The notes under the pieces: generated by a model
What the model saw: only the letters and a program-made list of their open reading frames with translations
Told to the model about the DNA's origin: nothing
Databases searched by the model: none
Shown: positions 19,575 through 30,828 of the stretch, one piece after another
How the letters are laid out: the number at the start of each line of letters is the position of its first letter
How positions within the stretch are numbered: the stretch's first letter is position 1
Position numbers and translations under genes: made by a program
Source of the DNA: Rana temporaria
Lineage: Eukaryota > Chordata > Amphibia > Anura > Ranidae
DNA length: 64,000 nt
Direction: 5' to 3'
NCBI RefSeq assembly: GCF_905171775.1
Contig: NC_053492.1
Span: 58,592,004 to 58,656,003 of the forward strand

Positions 19575-21045
19575 TTAACCACTTAAGGACCGGACCAATA
19601 TGCTGCTAAATGACCCAAGGGGTTTTTACAATTCGGCACTGCGTCGCTTTAACAGACAATTGCGCGGTCGTGCAACGTGGCTCCCAAACAAAATTTGCAT
19701 CCTTTTCTTCCCACAAATAGAGCTTTCTTTTGGTGGTATTTGATCGCCTCTGCGACTTTTATTTTTTGTGCTATATACAAAAATAGAGCGACATTTTTGA
19801 AAAAAAATCTATATTTTTTACTTTTTGTTATAGGAAAAATCAAATAAACTACCGTATTTATCGGCGTATACCGCGCACTTTTTTGCCCTGAAAATCAGGG
19901 CAAAATCGTGGGTGCGCGGTATACGCCGATATCCGCTTTCCCACGGCGAGATTAAATACTGCGCCGACATATACCGAGCGCAGTACACTCGTGTATTGTC
20001 GGCCAGTCTAGGCTCCTTCCGCGCTGACGTCCTGGACGTACAGGACGTCAGCGCGAGAGTAGCCGAGCATTGCCGACAATACACGAGTGTACTGCGCTCT
20101 GTATATGTCGGCGCAGTATTCAAACTCGGAGCGGGAAACGAGCGGGGAGGACGCCGCAGAAGGACGCCGGACCCGACGAAGAGGACACCCGAAGCCGCAG
20201 ACGGACGCCGGACCCGACGAGGCCGACGATGGACGCAGCGTACGACACCAAAACTGTAAGTACAAAAAACTTTTTTTCCACAAGATTCGGGGCAACTTTA
20301 GGGGTGCGCGCTATACGCGGGAGCGTGCTATACCCCGATAAATACGGTAAATTTTAGTCAAACATTTAGGCCAAAATTTATTCAGCCACATGTCTTTAGT
20401 AAAAAAAAATCGCAATAAAAAAAAAATAGCTACCTAGCGGGAACAGCGACACTAATACAGCGATCAGAAAAATGATCGCTTAGTGACACTGGCAATAGGG
20501 AGTGAAAGGGTTAACTAGGGCGGTGATCAAGGGGTTAAAACTTTATTAGGGCCTAACACTAACTGCCTGTCACACTGACACTAAATGCAGTGATCAGTAC
20601 ATATATGATCACTGCATTCAGTGACACTGTGACAGGGGGTGGGGGTGATCGCAAGGGGTTAAATGTGCCTGTGTGTACTGGTGTCAGTGTAGTGTTGTGC
20701 AGACTCACTGTGTGTGGTATTCTGTCCTCAGCGGTGGTTGAAAATACCGCCGAGAGGAGAGATCACATCACTTCCCTCTTCCTGTGTTTACACAGGAGGA
20801 GGAAGTGACACGCAGGGGGAGCGCACGGATTGGCTGAGAGCGATCCAGAGGGGGCGGACAAAAACGAACAGCCGCCACCTCATCCCGGATCGCTCGGACA
20901 GCCACGGGAACCGCCGCATGTACCGGGGGGGGTCCCGATCGGACCCCCGACCCACGTCTAGGCAGGCACGTACAGGTACGTTGATGTGCCTGTCCGTGCC
21001 ATTCTGCCGACGTATATGTACATGCGGCGGTCCGGAAGTGGTTAA
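19575..21045 (+). mobile_element. Family E element, copy 2, TTAA target, nested in family D
   Basis: Starts TTAACCACTTAAGGACCGG and ends CCGGAAGTGGTTAA, with TTAA at both edges. Copies 1 and 2 of family D show the empty site ATATTTAAAGGAATTT. TTAA targeting suggests a piggyBac- or Kolobok-like mover. The nested family F element is at 19852-20347. No transposase. Confidence 0.9.
19852..20347. mobile_element. Family F element, copy 2 (TA target site)
   Basis: Ends CCGTATTTATCGGCGTATA and ATACCCCGATAAATACGG with TA on both sides; 496 bp against 501 bp for copy 1. CpG-rich interior. Confidence 0.85.
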
Positions 21046-21330
21046 AGGAATTTTTATTTTTTTATTATTTAAGCATCATTAAAATCGCTGCTCCAGAAAA
21101 AACGACCGTTTTTAAAACTTTTTTTCCATTGATACATGTTCCCTGGGGCAAGACCCGGGTTCTCAAAGACATTTTACGACAATAACTTGCATATTAGGCT
21201 TTAAAATTAGCACTTTTGAATTCGAGTCCCATAGACGTCAATGGGGTTCTAAATGTTTGCGCGAACGGTCGGTCCATTCGAAGGTTCTGGTGCAAACCGA
21301 ACGGGGGGGGGGGGTGTTCAGCTCATCCCT

Positions 21331-21400
21331 ACTGGGGGGATATTTGGGGTATAGAGGGGTCAGAGTGCTGGGGGGATATCTGGGGTGTAGAGGGGCCATA
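21331..21400 (+). repeat. Minisatellite, right part
   Basis: Two units of the same array as 18420-18680, displaced by the nested insertions. Confidence 0.85.
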
Positions 21401-21665
21401 GTGCTTGGGAGGCATCAATCTAGCAGATATATTATATGCACAGGACAGCTTTGTTACTTTATGTACTATTTTCCCACAGTTTCTTTGCTGTACAGAATAA
21501 TTGTTCATGTAGTTAATGCGGAGCTCCACCCAAAAGGGGAAGCGCCGCTTGTCTGCCTCCTACCTACTTAATGTCTGTTTTCCTGCACTGTCTCCATTGT
21601 AGGGGCCCCAGAGCATTACTTTGCCCAGGAGCCCATGATGTTATTAAGACAGCCCTGCCAGTAGG

Positions 21666-22404
21666 TGTCACTGTTACCACAGGCCGGTGTGAGAAATACA
21701 GCAAGCTGAAGTGCATTGACTATTATTTCCCCAGAAACAGTCCAGTGGGAGTGTTCTTGCTACTGTGCATTCTGGGAGAGGATATTTAAGGCGCTACGCC
21801 CGCCTAAATATACACCCGTTTTTGTGGATATGGCCCTAAATCTTCAAGTAAATGTTTTAAGGGAAACATTCAAGAAGGAGCCCCCTGGTGGAGGTGTCAC
21901 CCAAAATTTCAGGATAAAAAAGTTGAAAAGGGATGCAAAACAATGAGCCATAAATAGTATATAAATAATAATAGATTTCACATAACTACACAGTACGTTC
22001 TCTTGTAATATGCAGTATTTAAGTATTTATTGCCGGACTCAACACATTCAAGATGTTTTTGAAGAGAAATTAATGGAAGGTTGGAAAGTTCACAATAAAA
22101 GCTCATAAACAATGCAGGGCAGGTGAGAGTTTTATAGTGTACTGGCTGCTTTGTAAAGACACAATGTTTTTAGTGAATTAATCATGGTGAATTAATCATA
22201 CACATCTCTTCAATAACACTGGCGTCATGGAACAGAGAGTCATATAAAAGGTCTATTAGCAACAATCACTGGAACTTCATAAGCTCTTCATTATATAAGT
22301 GTTCTCGGTGACCTCTCATATTTAGGGAGCATGCACATGATGTGCTCTACAATATGCGTTACAGAGTATTTTGACCTCATTTGTATACATCCTCACCCCA
22401 GATA
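21666..22404. other. No recognised gene or repeat
   Basis: AT-rich sequence with no supported feature; GGTGCGCTACGCCCGCC-like CpG at 21791 is isolated. Confidence 0.45.
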
Positions 22405-22406
22405 TA

Positions 22407-23720
22407 CAGTGCCTTGAAAAAGTATTCCACCCCTTGAAATTCTTCACATTTTGTCATCTTACAACTAAAATCCTAAATGTATTTTATTGGGATGTTATGT
22501 GATAGACCAACACAAAGTGGCACATAATTGTGAAGTGGAAGGAAAATTATAAAGTTTTCCAAATTTTTCACAAATAAATATTTGAAAAGTGTGGCGTGCA
22601 TTTGTATACTCTGATACCCCTAACTAAAATCTAGTGGAGCCAATTGTCACCTAATTAGTAAATAGAGTCCACCTGTGTGTAATTTAATCTCAGTGTAAAT
22701 ACAGCTGTTCTGGGAAGCCCTCTGAGGTTTGTTAGAGAACCTTAGTGAACAAACAGCATCATAAAACAATATAAAAAGCCGCGCATCATAAAAGTCAAGG
22801 AACACACCAGGGATAAAGTTGTGGAGAAGTTTAACGCAGGGTTAGGTTATAACAAAAAAAAATCCAGAGCTTTGAACATCTCACGGATCACTGTTCAATG
22901 CAACTGCAAACCTACCAAGACATGGCTGTCCACCTAAACTGACAGGCCGGGCAAGGAGAGCATTATTCAGAGAAGCAGCCAAGAGGCCCATGGTAACTCT
23001 AGAGGAACTGCAGAGATCCACAGCTCAGGTGGGAGAATCTGTCCACAGGACAACTATTAGTCATGCACTCCACAAATCTGACCTTTATGGAAGAGTGGCA
23101 AGAAGAAAGCCATTGTTAAAGAAAGCCATAAGAAGTTTCGTTTGCAGTTTGTGAGAAGCCATATGTGGGACACAGCAAACATGTGGAAGAAGGTGCTCTG
23201 GTCAGATGAGAGCAAAATTAAACTGTTTGGCCTAAAAGCAAAAAGCTATGTGTGGCAGAAACCTAACACTGCACATCACTCTGAACACACCATCCCCACC
23301 GTGAAACATGGTGGTGGCAGCATCATGTTTTGTGGGGATGCTTTTCTTCAGCAGGGACAGGGAAGCTGGTCAGAGTTGATGGAAAGATGGATGGAGCCAA
23401 ATACAGGGCAATCTTAGAAGAAAACCTGTTAGAGTCTGCAAAAGACTTGAGACTGGGGCGGAGGTTCACCTTCTAGCAGGACAACGACCTAAACATACAG
23501 CCAGAGCTACAATGGAATGGTTTAGATCAAAGCATATTCATTTATTTGTAAAACATTTTTAAAACCATTTATTCTTTTCCTTCCACTTCACAATTATGTG
23601 CCACTTTGTGTTGGTCTATCACATAAAATCCCAATAAAATACATTTACGTTTTTTTTTTATTTGTTACATGACAAAATTTGAAAAATTTCAAGGCGTGGC
23701 AATTATTTTTCAAGGCACTG
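22407..23720 (+). mobile_element. Tc1-like transposon relic, TA target
   Basis: Ends CAGTGCCTTGAAAAAGTATT and its near-complement are flanked by TATA. The inverted repeats are long (roughly 160-200 bp; both contain ACACAAAGTGGCACATAATT or its complement), as in Tc1 elements with long IRs. Between them lies a broken transposase whose 3' third is deleted. Confidence 0.9.
22900..23530 (+). pseudogene. Tc1-type transposase pseudogene
   Basis: Fragments in several frames match a Tc1 DNA-binding domain and linker (HGCPPKLTGRARRAL, then VHRTTISHALHKSDLYGRVA). The best frame (23142-23417) reads VLWSDESKIKLFG, containing the first catalytic Asp, and KHGGGSIMFCG. The second catalytic region survives as QDND, preceded by a stop and followed by a one-base deletion that throws the rest out of frame. 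The region that should supply the third acidic residue is deleted. Non-functional; the enzyme would cut and paste DNA at TA sites. Confidence 0.85.
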
Positions 23721-23865
23721 TATATTTTTGATTGAATATTGAATATTTGCCCTCACAACTTATCTTAGTAGATATGTATTATTCACTCAAGACCAGACAA
23801 ATCCACAGTCCAATACTCAAAGGGATTTGTAAATGATTTTAATTATCAGCAGACACCATTTAGAG

Positions 23866-25254
23866 CAGTGGTTCTCAACCTGGGTCGGGACCCCCCTGGG
23901 GGTCAAATGAGGATTTGACAGGGGTCACCAAAACCTGGGCTGTTCCTGAAGCCTGCGGCCGCCCACTCAGCCTCTTCACAGCCGCCCATTCAGTTCACGG
24001 CATAGCTGAGGGGCAGGGACTAGAGGTCAGCTGACTGGTGAGGAATGCGAGGTGGGAGGGGCTGGAGGAGACCCTATCTGTTGATTTCCGCATAGGTGTC
24101 ACTGCTACGAGAAATCCCAAAGTCGGAGACACAGTGAGTAACACTATCTGTGATTATAGTTGCCTTTAAAAGTCCCCACTACAGTTCTCAGGTCAGCAGA
24201 TGACCTTGATCAAGAGCACCTAAGTTGGCTCATCCTAACTCCCCACCAGCACTGCCACTGATCCCAACTTCCCGCCAGCACTGCCACTGATCCCAACTCC
24301 CCTCCAACCAGGGCAGGACTTGGGGACAGGGTGGTGGGGGCCCCTGGGCTTAATAATCGAAGGGGCCCCCTGGAGCAGAGAAGGGGGGATGACCGCCGAC
24401 CGATCATAGTTGTCGAAGTTGTTGAGAGCAGGGGGGAGTCAAGTGCGCCGACCGATCATACTTGTTGAGCGGGAGGGGACAGCTGGACGGGCTTCTTACC
24501 TCTTCCCAGGGCCGCCTTTATTAATATTGGGGCCCCTTACACAGCTGCAGTGAAGGGGCCCCCTGAGCCTTCAGGGTTGTTGAGCGGGGGGGTGCTGGGG
24601 GCTGCCAGGAATGACATCCATCAGCCAAAGTTGTTGAGCGGGGGGTGCCGAAATTTTTGCAATTGTTGGGAAATTGTGGGAGGGGATTGCCGCAAAATTG
24701 TGGGAGAGGATTGCTGCAAAATTGCGGGAGGGGGTTACTGCAATTGCCGCGAACGGGGGGTTGCCACAATCAAGCACGGGGCTCCCTATTGGGCGGGGCC
24801 CATGGGCTTGAGCCCTGTCCTGCCCTGCTTCCAGCACTGCCACTGATTCCATACTCCCCACTAGGGAGAAAGAGAAGGAATAGAGAATACATGGAAGGGA
24901 GAGAAAAAGAGGGGGAGGAACAAAGAAAAAGGGAGAGAAAGAACAAGAAAGATGTCTAGAGATGGATGGGGATAACAAGCAAGAAATTAGGATAGAGAGA
25001 GATAAAAGGGAAAGAAAGGAGAACAAAGAGAAAGAGTGGTACATCCTAAAATGTACTATAAGGGGTTTTAATACTGTACGAGTGGAAGGGACTCAGGGAG
25101 TGCTAAAAGTCCCTGGGCTAGGGACGCAAATTACTTGTCTTACCTTGGGTGCCGACAACCCACGAAAGGAAAATTATTTTACCGCTAGGGGTCCCCACAA
25201 CTTGGGAAATTTTTTATCAAGGGGTCAGGGCACTAGACAGGTTGAGAACCACTG
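23866..25254. mobile_element. hAT element with perfect 8-bp TSD ATTTAGAG, containing another hAT
   Basis: Ends CAGTGGTTCTCAACC and GGTTGAGAACCACTG are perfect inverted repeats. ATTTAGAG at 23858-23865 and 25255-25262. Same family as 16192-16738. A second element sits inside at 24309-24827. Confidence 0.95.
24309..24827. mobile_element. Nested hAT MITE (CAGGGCAGGAC ends)
   Basis: Ends CAGGGCAGGACTTGG and CCTGTCCTGCCCTG are inverted. The flanking octamers CCTCCAAC and CTTCCAGC match at six of eight positions, so the duplication has decayed. The interior has repeated GTTGTTGAGCGGGGGG and ATTGCGGGAGGGG-type units. Confidence 0.75.
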
Positions 25255-25458
25255 ATTTAGAGGAAAGCTTCTAGGTCCTAAAGAGAGAAACTGGTTCTGG
25301 GGGTGCAAAAGTTTAAAAAATAACCTGTTTCAGCTTGTTTTAAAATACACAAAATCCATTCAGTAAATTAATTTCACAGTAATATAAACAACAGAAGAAG
25401 TACAAAACTAGGGAAAACACATTTTTTTGAAGTTTCCAAAGGTAGAAAATAGAAAAAG

Positions 25459-25888
25459 TAGGGCTGTGGAAATTAACGATTAATTCCTCAATTAATCGTT
25501 CATTTCTTTGATCGATCCAAATCATTTTGATTGGTACGATCCGCGGATTGAGCTCCGCTGTCTCGCCCATAGGAAAGGCCGTGGATTCAGCCTAGCTCCG
25601 GAGCGGCGGCCATCTTTTTACACCCGGCGGCGGCCTAGTAGCGGCACGCGCTGACGTCAACATCACCCGCCTGCATTGTGTCGTCTGCTCTATTCTGGTA
25701 AGAGCAGACAATCTTCCCATATATACAGTGGGGGAGATGTGGATATTACAGTATGGGAGGAGATGTGAACATTACAGTATGGGGGGAGATGACGACATTA
25801 CAGTTATAATTAATCAAAATTAGTACAATAATCGATTTTAAAAAAATCGATTAATCGAACACGAACATTTTAATCAGTAACAGCCCTA
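25459..25888. mobile_element. hAT MITE with perfect 8-bp TSD AGAAAAAG
   Basis: Ends TAGGGCTGTGG and AACAGCCCTA fit CAGGGCTG...CAGCCCTG with both terminal bases mutated. AGAAAAAG occurs at 25451-25458 and 25889-25896. ATTAATCG/CGATTAAT motifs appear in both arms. Confidence 0.85.
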
Positions 25889-25896
25889 AGAAAAAG

Positions 25897-26474
25897 ACAA
25901 TGATATACCAAAACATGTATTTCATGTCTTTTTTTGTGTAGGCAATTATGTTCTGATTCTCTTATCCAGAGCATATTATCTGCTACAAATTGACATGTGC
26001 ACTTATACAAACCACAACAAAAAAAACCTGGTTATCTCATATGATCAAGAAACAGTTCATGTTTTCAGCATAATTTCCATAAAGCAACACTTTTCTTAAA
26101 ATGCCCTTATTACTAGACTATGAAAATGTATTAAAGTTATTCATCCTCGAATATCACTGCAGAGACTTTTAGGTCAGTCCAACAGCTTACAGCACCTGAT
26201 ATGTGTTTATGATATACATGGCAGGATTCCAAGTTGCTACTGCCACAGAAAATAGTGAAAGAGGAGCTGTCATTTCAGTGCCTCTGTTGGAAACTTTGAA
26301 AATGAACCTTTCCACAATTTTTATAGTTGCAGAGGTCAGTGAGGGCTTGTTTTTAGTTTGGGTGCAGATGCATTATAAATGGAAAGTATAGTAATTTTGT
26401 AAGGATCTAGGGTTGGGTCCAAGCAGCAAGGCATAGGAAGACAGTGCAGTGACCGAAATGGCTGGTATCAGCAG
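25897..26474. other. No recognised gene or repeat
   Basis: AT-rich unique-looking sequence. Confidence 0.45.
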
Positions 26475-26477
26475 GTA

Positions 26478-26660
26478 AGCCCCATACACACTATCAGTTT
26501 TCCTGCAGGTTTTTCTCTTCAGGTTTACCAAAACCATCTAATATGAGGTCAAACCTTAAGAGTTTCAATTTGTATGCAATCAGGCAGGCCCTTGCACTAC
26601 ATGGTTTTGGTAAACCTGAAGAGAAAAACCTGCAGGAAAACTGATATTGTGTATGGGGCT
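26478..26660. mobile_element. 183-bp MITE I, copy 1, 3-bp TSD GTA
   Basis: Ends AGCCCCATACACACTATCAG and its complement; flanking GTA at 26475-26477 and 26661-26663. Arms of about 70 bp contain CTTCAGGTTTACCAAAACCA. Termini resemble family B, so both probably use one PIF/Harbinger-like transposase. Copy 2, also 183 bp and inverted, is at 36382-36564. Confidence 0.9.
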
Positions 26661-26710
26661 GTAGACAGAAAGGCTAAGGCAAAGTACCAGTCATTAAAAT
26701 ATAACTTTTT

Positions 26711-27519
26711 CAAACCCAGATCTCCCACTTCAGTGGGTCACGCAAATAACATACTTGGGGGTGAAGGTCACAGCAAACGTGATGGATTACATGACTCTCA
26801 ACTTATTGCCACTCTTGACGTTCTTTAAGCAAAAGGCACTGGCTTGGCAAAAACTTCCCTTATCACTGATTGGCAGGATTAACCTTCTAAAAATGAAAAT
26901 CCTCCCGGTTATATTATATTTTCTGAGGAATGCTCCGGTATGGATACCGAAGTCATTCTTTAAGAAACTAGACAGTCTCACTAGCTCTTTTCTCTGGGCT
27001 CCTAAAATGCCTAGGGTTGGGTTGAAGGTTCTACAGGAACCATGGGGTCAAGGTGGGTTGGCACTTCCGGACTGGCGTAAGTATTACTTGGCTGGTAAGT
27101 TGGTGTTTGTCCATAGATGGCTGATCTCTGACGCGGGTGATTCAGCCACGGTGCTCGAGGCTGCTCATCTCGGATCTTATGAGTCTCTCCGTTTGGCCGT
27201 CCACAGGGGTACGGGAAGGGACCTCCCTCTAACGCTTACCATGAAAGCTACGATCAAGGCTTGGGAAGAGGTAGAGAAACTGGCCTCTCCGAGCTACCAG
27301 GGGCTTTCCCCTTCTACACCTCTGTGGATGAACCCCAAACTTCAACAGGGGTTATATTGTTGCTGTTTTTTTCAGTATGCCATCTGCGATGGCACAGTTT
27401 TTTGTATGTTCCCGGTCATGTTGACCGACAGTTCACCTTGGTAACTTGTCAAGGTATGTTTTGTTTCTTTTTGGATTTCATATGCAAAAACCTTTAATAA
27501 ACAGAAATTTTCAAAAAAA
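26711..27519 (+). mobile_element. 5'-truncated L1/Tx1-type LINE with 15-bp TSD
   Basis: The insertion ends in a poly-A tail after AATAAACAGAAATTTTC and is bounded by AAAATATAACTTTTT at 26696-26710 and 27520-27534. The duplication begins with AAAA, as expected for an L1-type endonuclease nick at TTTT/A. The body codes for the C-terminal part of ORF2. Confidence 0.9.
26713..27444 (+). pseudogene. L1-like ORF2 C-terminal fragment
   Basis: The frame is open from the insertion junction. It has the post-RT L1 signature SLIGRINLLKMKILPVILYF, then LDSLTSSFLWAPKMPRVGL and GQGGLALPDWRKYYLAGKL. This region follows the reverse transcriptase and precedes the cysteine-rich C terminus. The end of the frame is degraded and no CCHC motif is present, so the copy is dead on arrival through 5' truncation. 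Confidence 0.85.
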
Positions 27520-27534
27520 AAAATATAACTTTTT

Positions 27535-27890
27535 TTTTTTGTTTGGATGAGTGGTAAGGGGTTAGAACATCTGTTGGGTTTTTATTGCTGTCTGTGTCCC
27601 TATTAGGGAGATTTACCCTCTCTATTGGTTTACCAGTATCATTCAGAGTGAACATGAAAGTAAATCTAAAATGTTTGAGTTGTCCCCAACACAGTAATTG
27701 TTTTGGCTATGAGACAAGAAGTGAAGGGAAATTGTCCCATAGGGACACAAATGTCAAAAATAAACTGACAGGGGTTATAACCTTAGTGATACTCAACGTC
27801 AAAGTAAGGCCAAGGGTATTGAACCAGTGGATGAAAGTGACACAGAAGCATTGCTTGGCATTGTTGCCAGAGGTTGGAGTATGGCAAATG
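27535..27890 (+). repeat. Frog repeat K fragment
   Basis: Contains GGGGTTAGAACATCTGTTGG and CTGTCTGTGTCCCTATTAGG followed by GAGATTTACCCT. Related blocks are at 32286-32535 and 51263-51540. The L1 above appears to have inserted into it. Confidence 0.55.
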
Positions 27891-28318
27891 TAGGTACACT
27901 CTTCTACACTGGAAAAATATGGTAAAATACTTTGCTTTCTACCTTACCTTCTGATCCTTGAGGGCACAGAATACAGGACGCTTAGCAACTTTGCCAGAGC
28001 TGAACATCAAAAGAAGAGCAAGCAAATAGTGTTTTAGAGGGTGAATCTACAAAAAAATGTGTTATATTGTAAGAATACCACACAACTAACATGTAAAAAA
28101 CGGAATTACATATAAAAATAAATAGAAGAAAAGACTGGACGGCCGCACTCTGTTGACACCTTTATTGAAGATGGTTTAAAAAATTCTTCTGGTACAAAGA
28201 CATCAGAGGCACAGGATCAATCGATCTATCAATAAAAAGCTACATATAAATATACATTTAATATACCAGGAGCTCACACAAGAGGCAACCTGATTTTGTA
28301 TAGGGGCCCTATAACCCA
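27891..28318. other. No firmly assigned feature
   Basis: Contains GGACGGCCGCACTC with TTTATTGAAG at about 28138-28170, which recalls a LINE or repeat tail, but no ends were found. Confidence 0.35.
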
Positions 28319-28745
28319 GTGGCATTGCTAGGTGGGGGCAGGGGGTGCGGGCCACATCCGGTTGACACCAGCCAGAAGGGTGATACCTGTGGATAGCGGC
28401 ACTGGGGGTCTGCACTAAATGGGGGGTCTATACTGCAGAGGTCTTCACTAAGAGGGGTGTCTATACTGCGGGGTCTGCACTAAGGGGTGTCTATACTGCG
28501 GAGGTCTTCACTAAGGGGGGTGTCTATACTGTGGGGGTCTGCACTATGAGTGGTGTCTATACTGCGGGGGTCTGCACCAAGTGGGGTGTCTATACTGCGG
28601 GGGTCTGTACTAAGGGGGGGGTGTATACTGCAGGTGTCTGTACTAAGGGGGGATTCTATACTGATGGAGGGTGTGCACTAAGGGGGGGTGTCTATACTGC
28701 GGGGGTCTGCACTAAGGGGGGTTTCTATACTGGGTGCAGGGTGAC
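28319..28745 (+). repeat. Minisatellite in a possible hAT remnant
   Basis: CCAGTGGCATTGCTAGGTGG at 28317 resembles a hAT start. It is followed by about ten units of roughly 33 bp (TCTATACTGCGGGGGTCTGC, ACTAAGGGGGGTG). No matching right end seen. Confidence 0.7.
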
Positions 28746-28893
28746 ATGGTGGATGTTAGTTACTAGTAGCAACCAAGCGCTACATACTATATTCCATTAT
28801 ATTTATATATTTATATTCTTTATAACAAATAAATGACAAAATATGATACCTGTTATATATGCTATATGTTTTTTTTTTTTTTAGCAAAAGTAC

Positions 28894-30086
28894 TTAAAGT
28901 GGAGGTTCCCCTAAAAATAAACTTTTAAGATTAGATTCATGCACATTTTGTCTAGGGGAATCGGCTAGTTTTTTAAAAAAACGAAGCAGTACTTACCGTT
29001 TTGGAGAGCGATCTTCTCCGCCGCTTCAGGGTATGGTCTTCGGGTCTGGGCGTTCCTTCTTGATTGACGGGCTTCCGACAGGCTTCCGACGGTCGCATCT
29101 ATCACGTCACGAGTAGCTGAAAGAAACCGAAGGTCGGTGTGGCTCTATACGGCGCCTGCGCACAGGGCCGGATTTGCTCTCCCTGCCGCCCCAAGGCCAG
29201 GTTCCGCAATGCACCCCCTCCCCGCCAACCAAACCACCCCCCCTCAAATCAACGGAGAATGGCAACCGGATGGCAGGGGCGGCACGGTTAGTTCAAATAT
29301 TTTTTGTTTCTTTTTTTTTACTTCATAATTTTTTATATTTTGTAGCTTGTAACTTTTTTTTTATGTTTTGTGTAATTTTCTTATAATTTTTTATATTATT
29401 TTTCTTATTCTTTACTTTTTTAATTACTTTTTTATTTTAATAATTGAATTATTATTTATTATTAATTTTTTTTATCAATTTTTTTTCCACTTAACTTTAT
29501 TGCTATCACACATGAGAAAACAATTCCCTGTGTGATAGCAATTGTAGGCAACAAGTTCTCTTTATTGACCCTGTCACCTCCAAAATAGGAGTCCTAGCAC
29601 TGTACTAGAACTCCTGTCACAGCTGAGATGGTAAGAGACACAGCTCACCCCTCTCACTGTGTACATCGACGGCAGGGACAGTCACAGGAGACAGACTCGG
29701 CGGCCTGGGGGAGGACGGAGTCCCGAAGACAGAGCCAGTAGAGAGAGGTATGTGGGGGGGGAGGGGAGGACGGGCAGCAGCACACATTTTACAAGTGATT
29801 CCGGCAATATCGCCGCAATCACTTGTTAACGAGCGAGCGGATTCCAGAAAGCAACTTACCGCCCTTAACTGGCCGTCGGGGGACTCCATGCTGCTGCCGC
29901 TCCTCAGCACCCTGCTGCCCCGAGGCCTGGCCTTAGTGGCCTTGTGGGAAATCCGGGCCTGCCTGCGCACCGACGTTTGGCTACTTTCGGAAAATCGTGA
30001 CGCGATGGATGCGTCCTTCAGAAGCCTGTCAAATTGAGCATGAATCTAATCTTAAAAGTTTATTTTTAGGGAAACCTCAACTTTAA
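28894..30086. mobile_element. Family C foldback element (TTAA), host of a hAT insertion
   Basis: TTAAAGTGGAGGTTCCCC and GGGAAACCTCAACTTTAA form the ends with TTAA at both edges. The arms include CTAGGGGAATCGGCTAG and share sequence with the copy at 44582-45107. A hAT element separates the arms. Confidence 0.8.
29163..29961. mobile_element. hAT element with perfect 8-bp TSD CCTGCGCA, inside family C
   Basis: Ends CAGGGCCGGATTT and AAATCCGGGCCTG; CCTGCGCA at 29155-29162 and 29962-29969. The interior is T-rich on the left and GC-rich on the right; non-coding. Confidence 0.9.
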
Positions 30087-30119
30087 ACAGAAGCAAAATA
30101 AATACTGCAGATTTACCCA

Positions 30120-30820
30120 GTTTATTCAGGAGGCAGAGAGCCATCCTCAATGCTGCTGGTTACAGTTAAAGGATATTATCCCGTTTGAGATGCAGAGACT
30201 GTGCAAAAATGACTTTCTTTTGCATCTTAGCTAAGCTCACCATCACCTTAACCTCATCTCCCCCTAAACCTATCAGCAGGAATTTCCTCCAATTAATTCT
30301 AATACATTGCACTAACATCTCTCTGCCTCTTCTCTGCACTCTGTTGTGTATGTGACCTTCATTTGAATACGTGGGCCGTTTTTAACTGTCAGAAGCAATT
30401 TCCTTGGTATGTTTGCAGGCAAGCTGATGAGTTTAACTCGGAGTGATCAGCCTAAAAAGAAAAAAAGAAGAAGAAAAGCTGGGAGGGCTAGCCAGAAAAT
30501 GCTGGGAGTGATTCACAATACAGAATAAGTAAGCTGGCCCAGGGCAGCCTCCTTTAGCTAGAATTGGCCACTAATGCAGAGGACACAAAATATACTAAAT
30601 CACAATAAAAGAAGCAGGGACGTGAATCGTCATGTCATGCCAGATTTTCACAGAGAATTATCTATTCCATGATGCTGCTGCCAGCCATGAAAACACCACA
30701 ATTTATTTGCTTTATTTTGACAAGAAGTCAAACATTGGTAGAGAAGAAAAAACACATTAAAAAGAAGTCCAATAAAAAAATCTTGACAAACAGTTATAAT
30801 GATCACAAGAAAACTTTTTT
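30120..30820. other. Unique stretch; candidate conserved noncoding element
   Basis: No repeat signature. Sequence such as TCGTCATGTCATGCCAGATT and CATGATGCTGCTGCCAGCC, with AT-rich flanks, has the mixed composition of vertebrate noncoding conserved blocks. Conservation cannot be tested here. Confidence 0.3.
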
Positions 30821-30828
30821 TTAACTAA

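Larger units (their letters stand above)
18681..21329 (+). mobile_element. Family D element, copy 3, 5'-truncated, carrying a nested family E element
   Basis: It matches copies 1 and 2 from the hairpin onward but lacks about 170 bp of the left end: the minisatellite runs directly into AGAGCCATAATTGG. The right end GCTCATCCC is followed by TA. The tandem repeat is expanded to eight units. The family E insertion splits the block GGTACGATATTTAA / AAGGAATTTTT. Confidence 0.85.
17687..21657 (+). mobile_element. 4-kb hAT element with perfect 8-bp TSD CCAGTAGG and nested cargo
   Basis: Inverted ends CAGGGCTGTCTTAA and TTAAGACAGCCCTG are flanked by CCAGTAGG (17679-17686 and 21658-21665). It holds a 36-bp-unit minisatellite into which family D copy 3 inserted; that in turn holds a family E element, which holds a family F element. 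No transposase was found, so it is non-autonomous. Confidence 0.9.
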
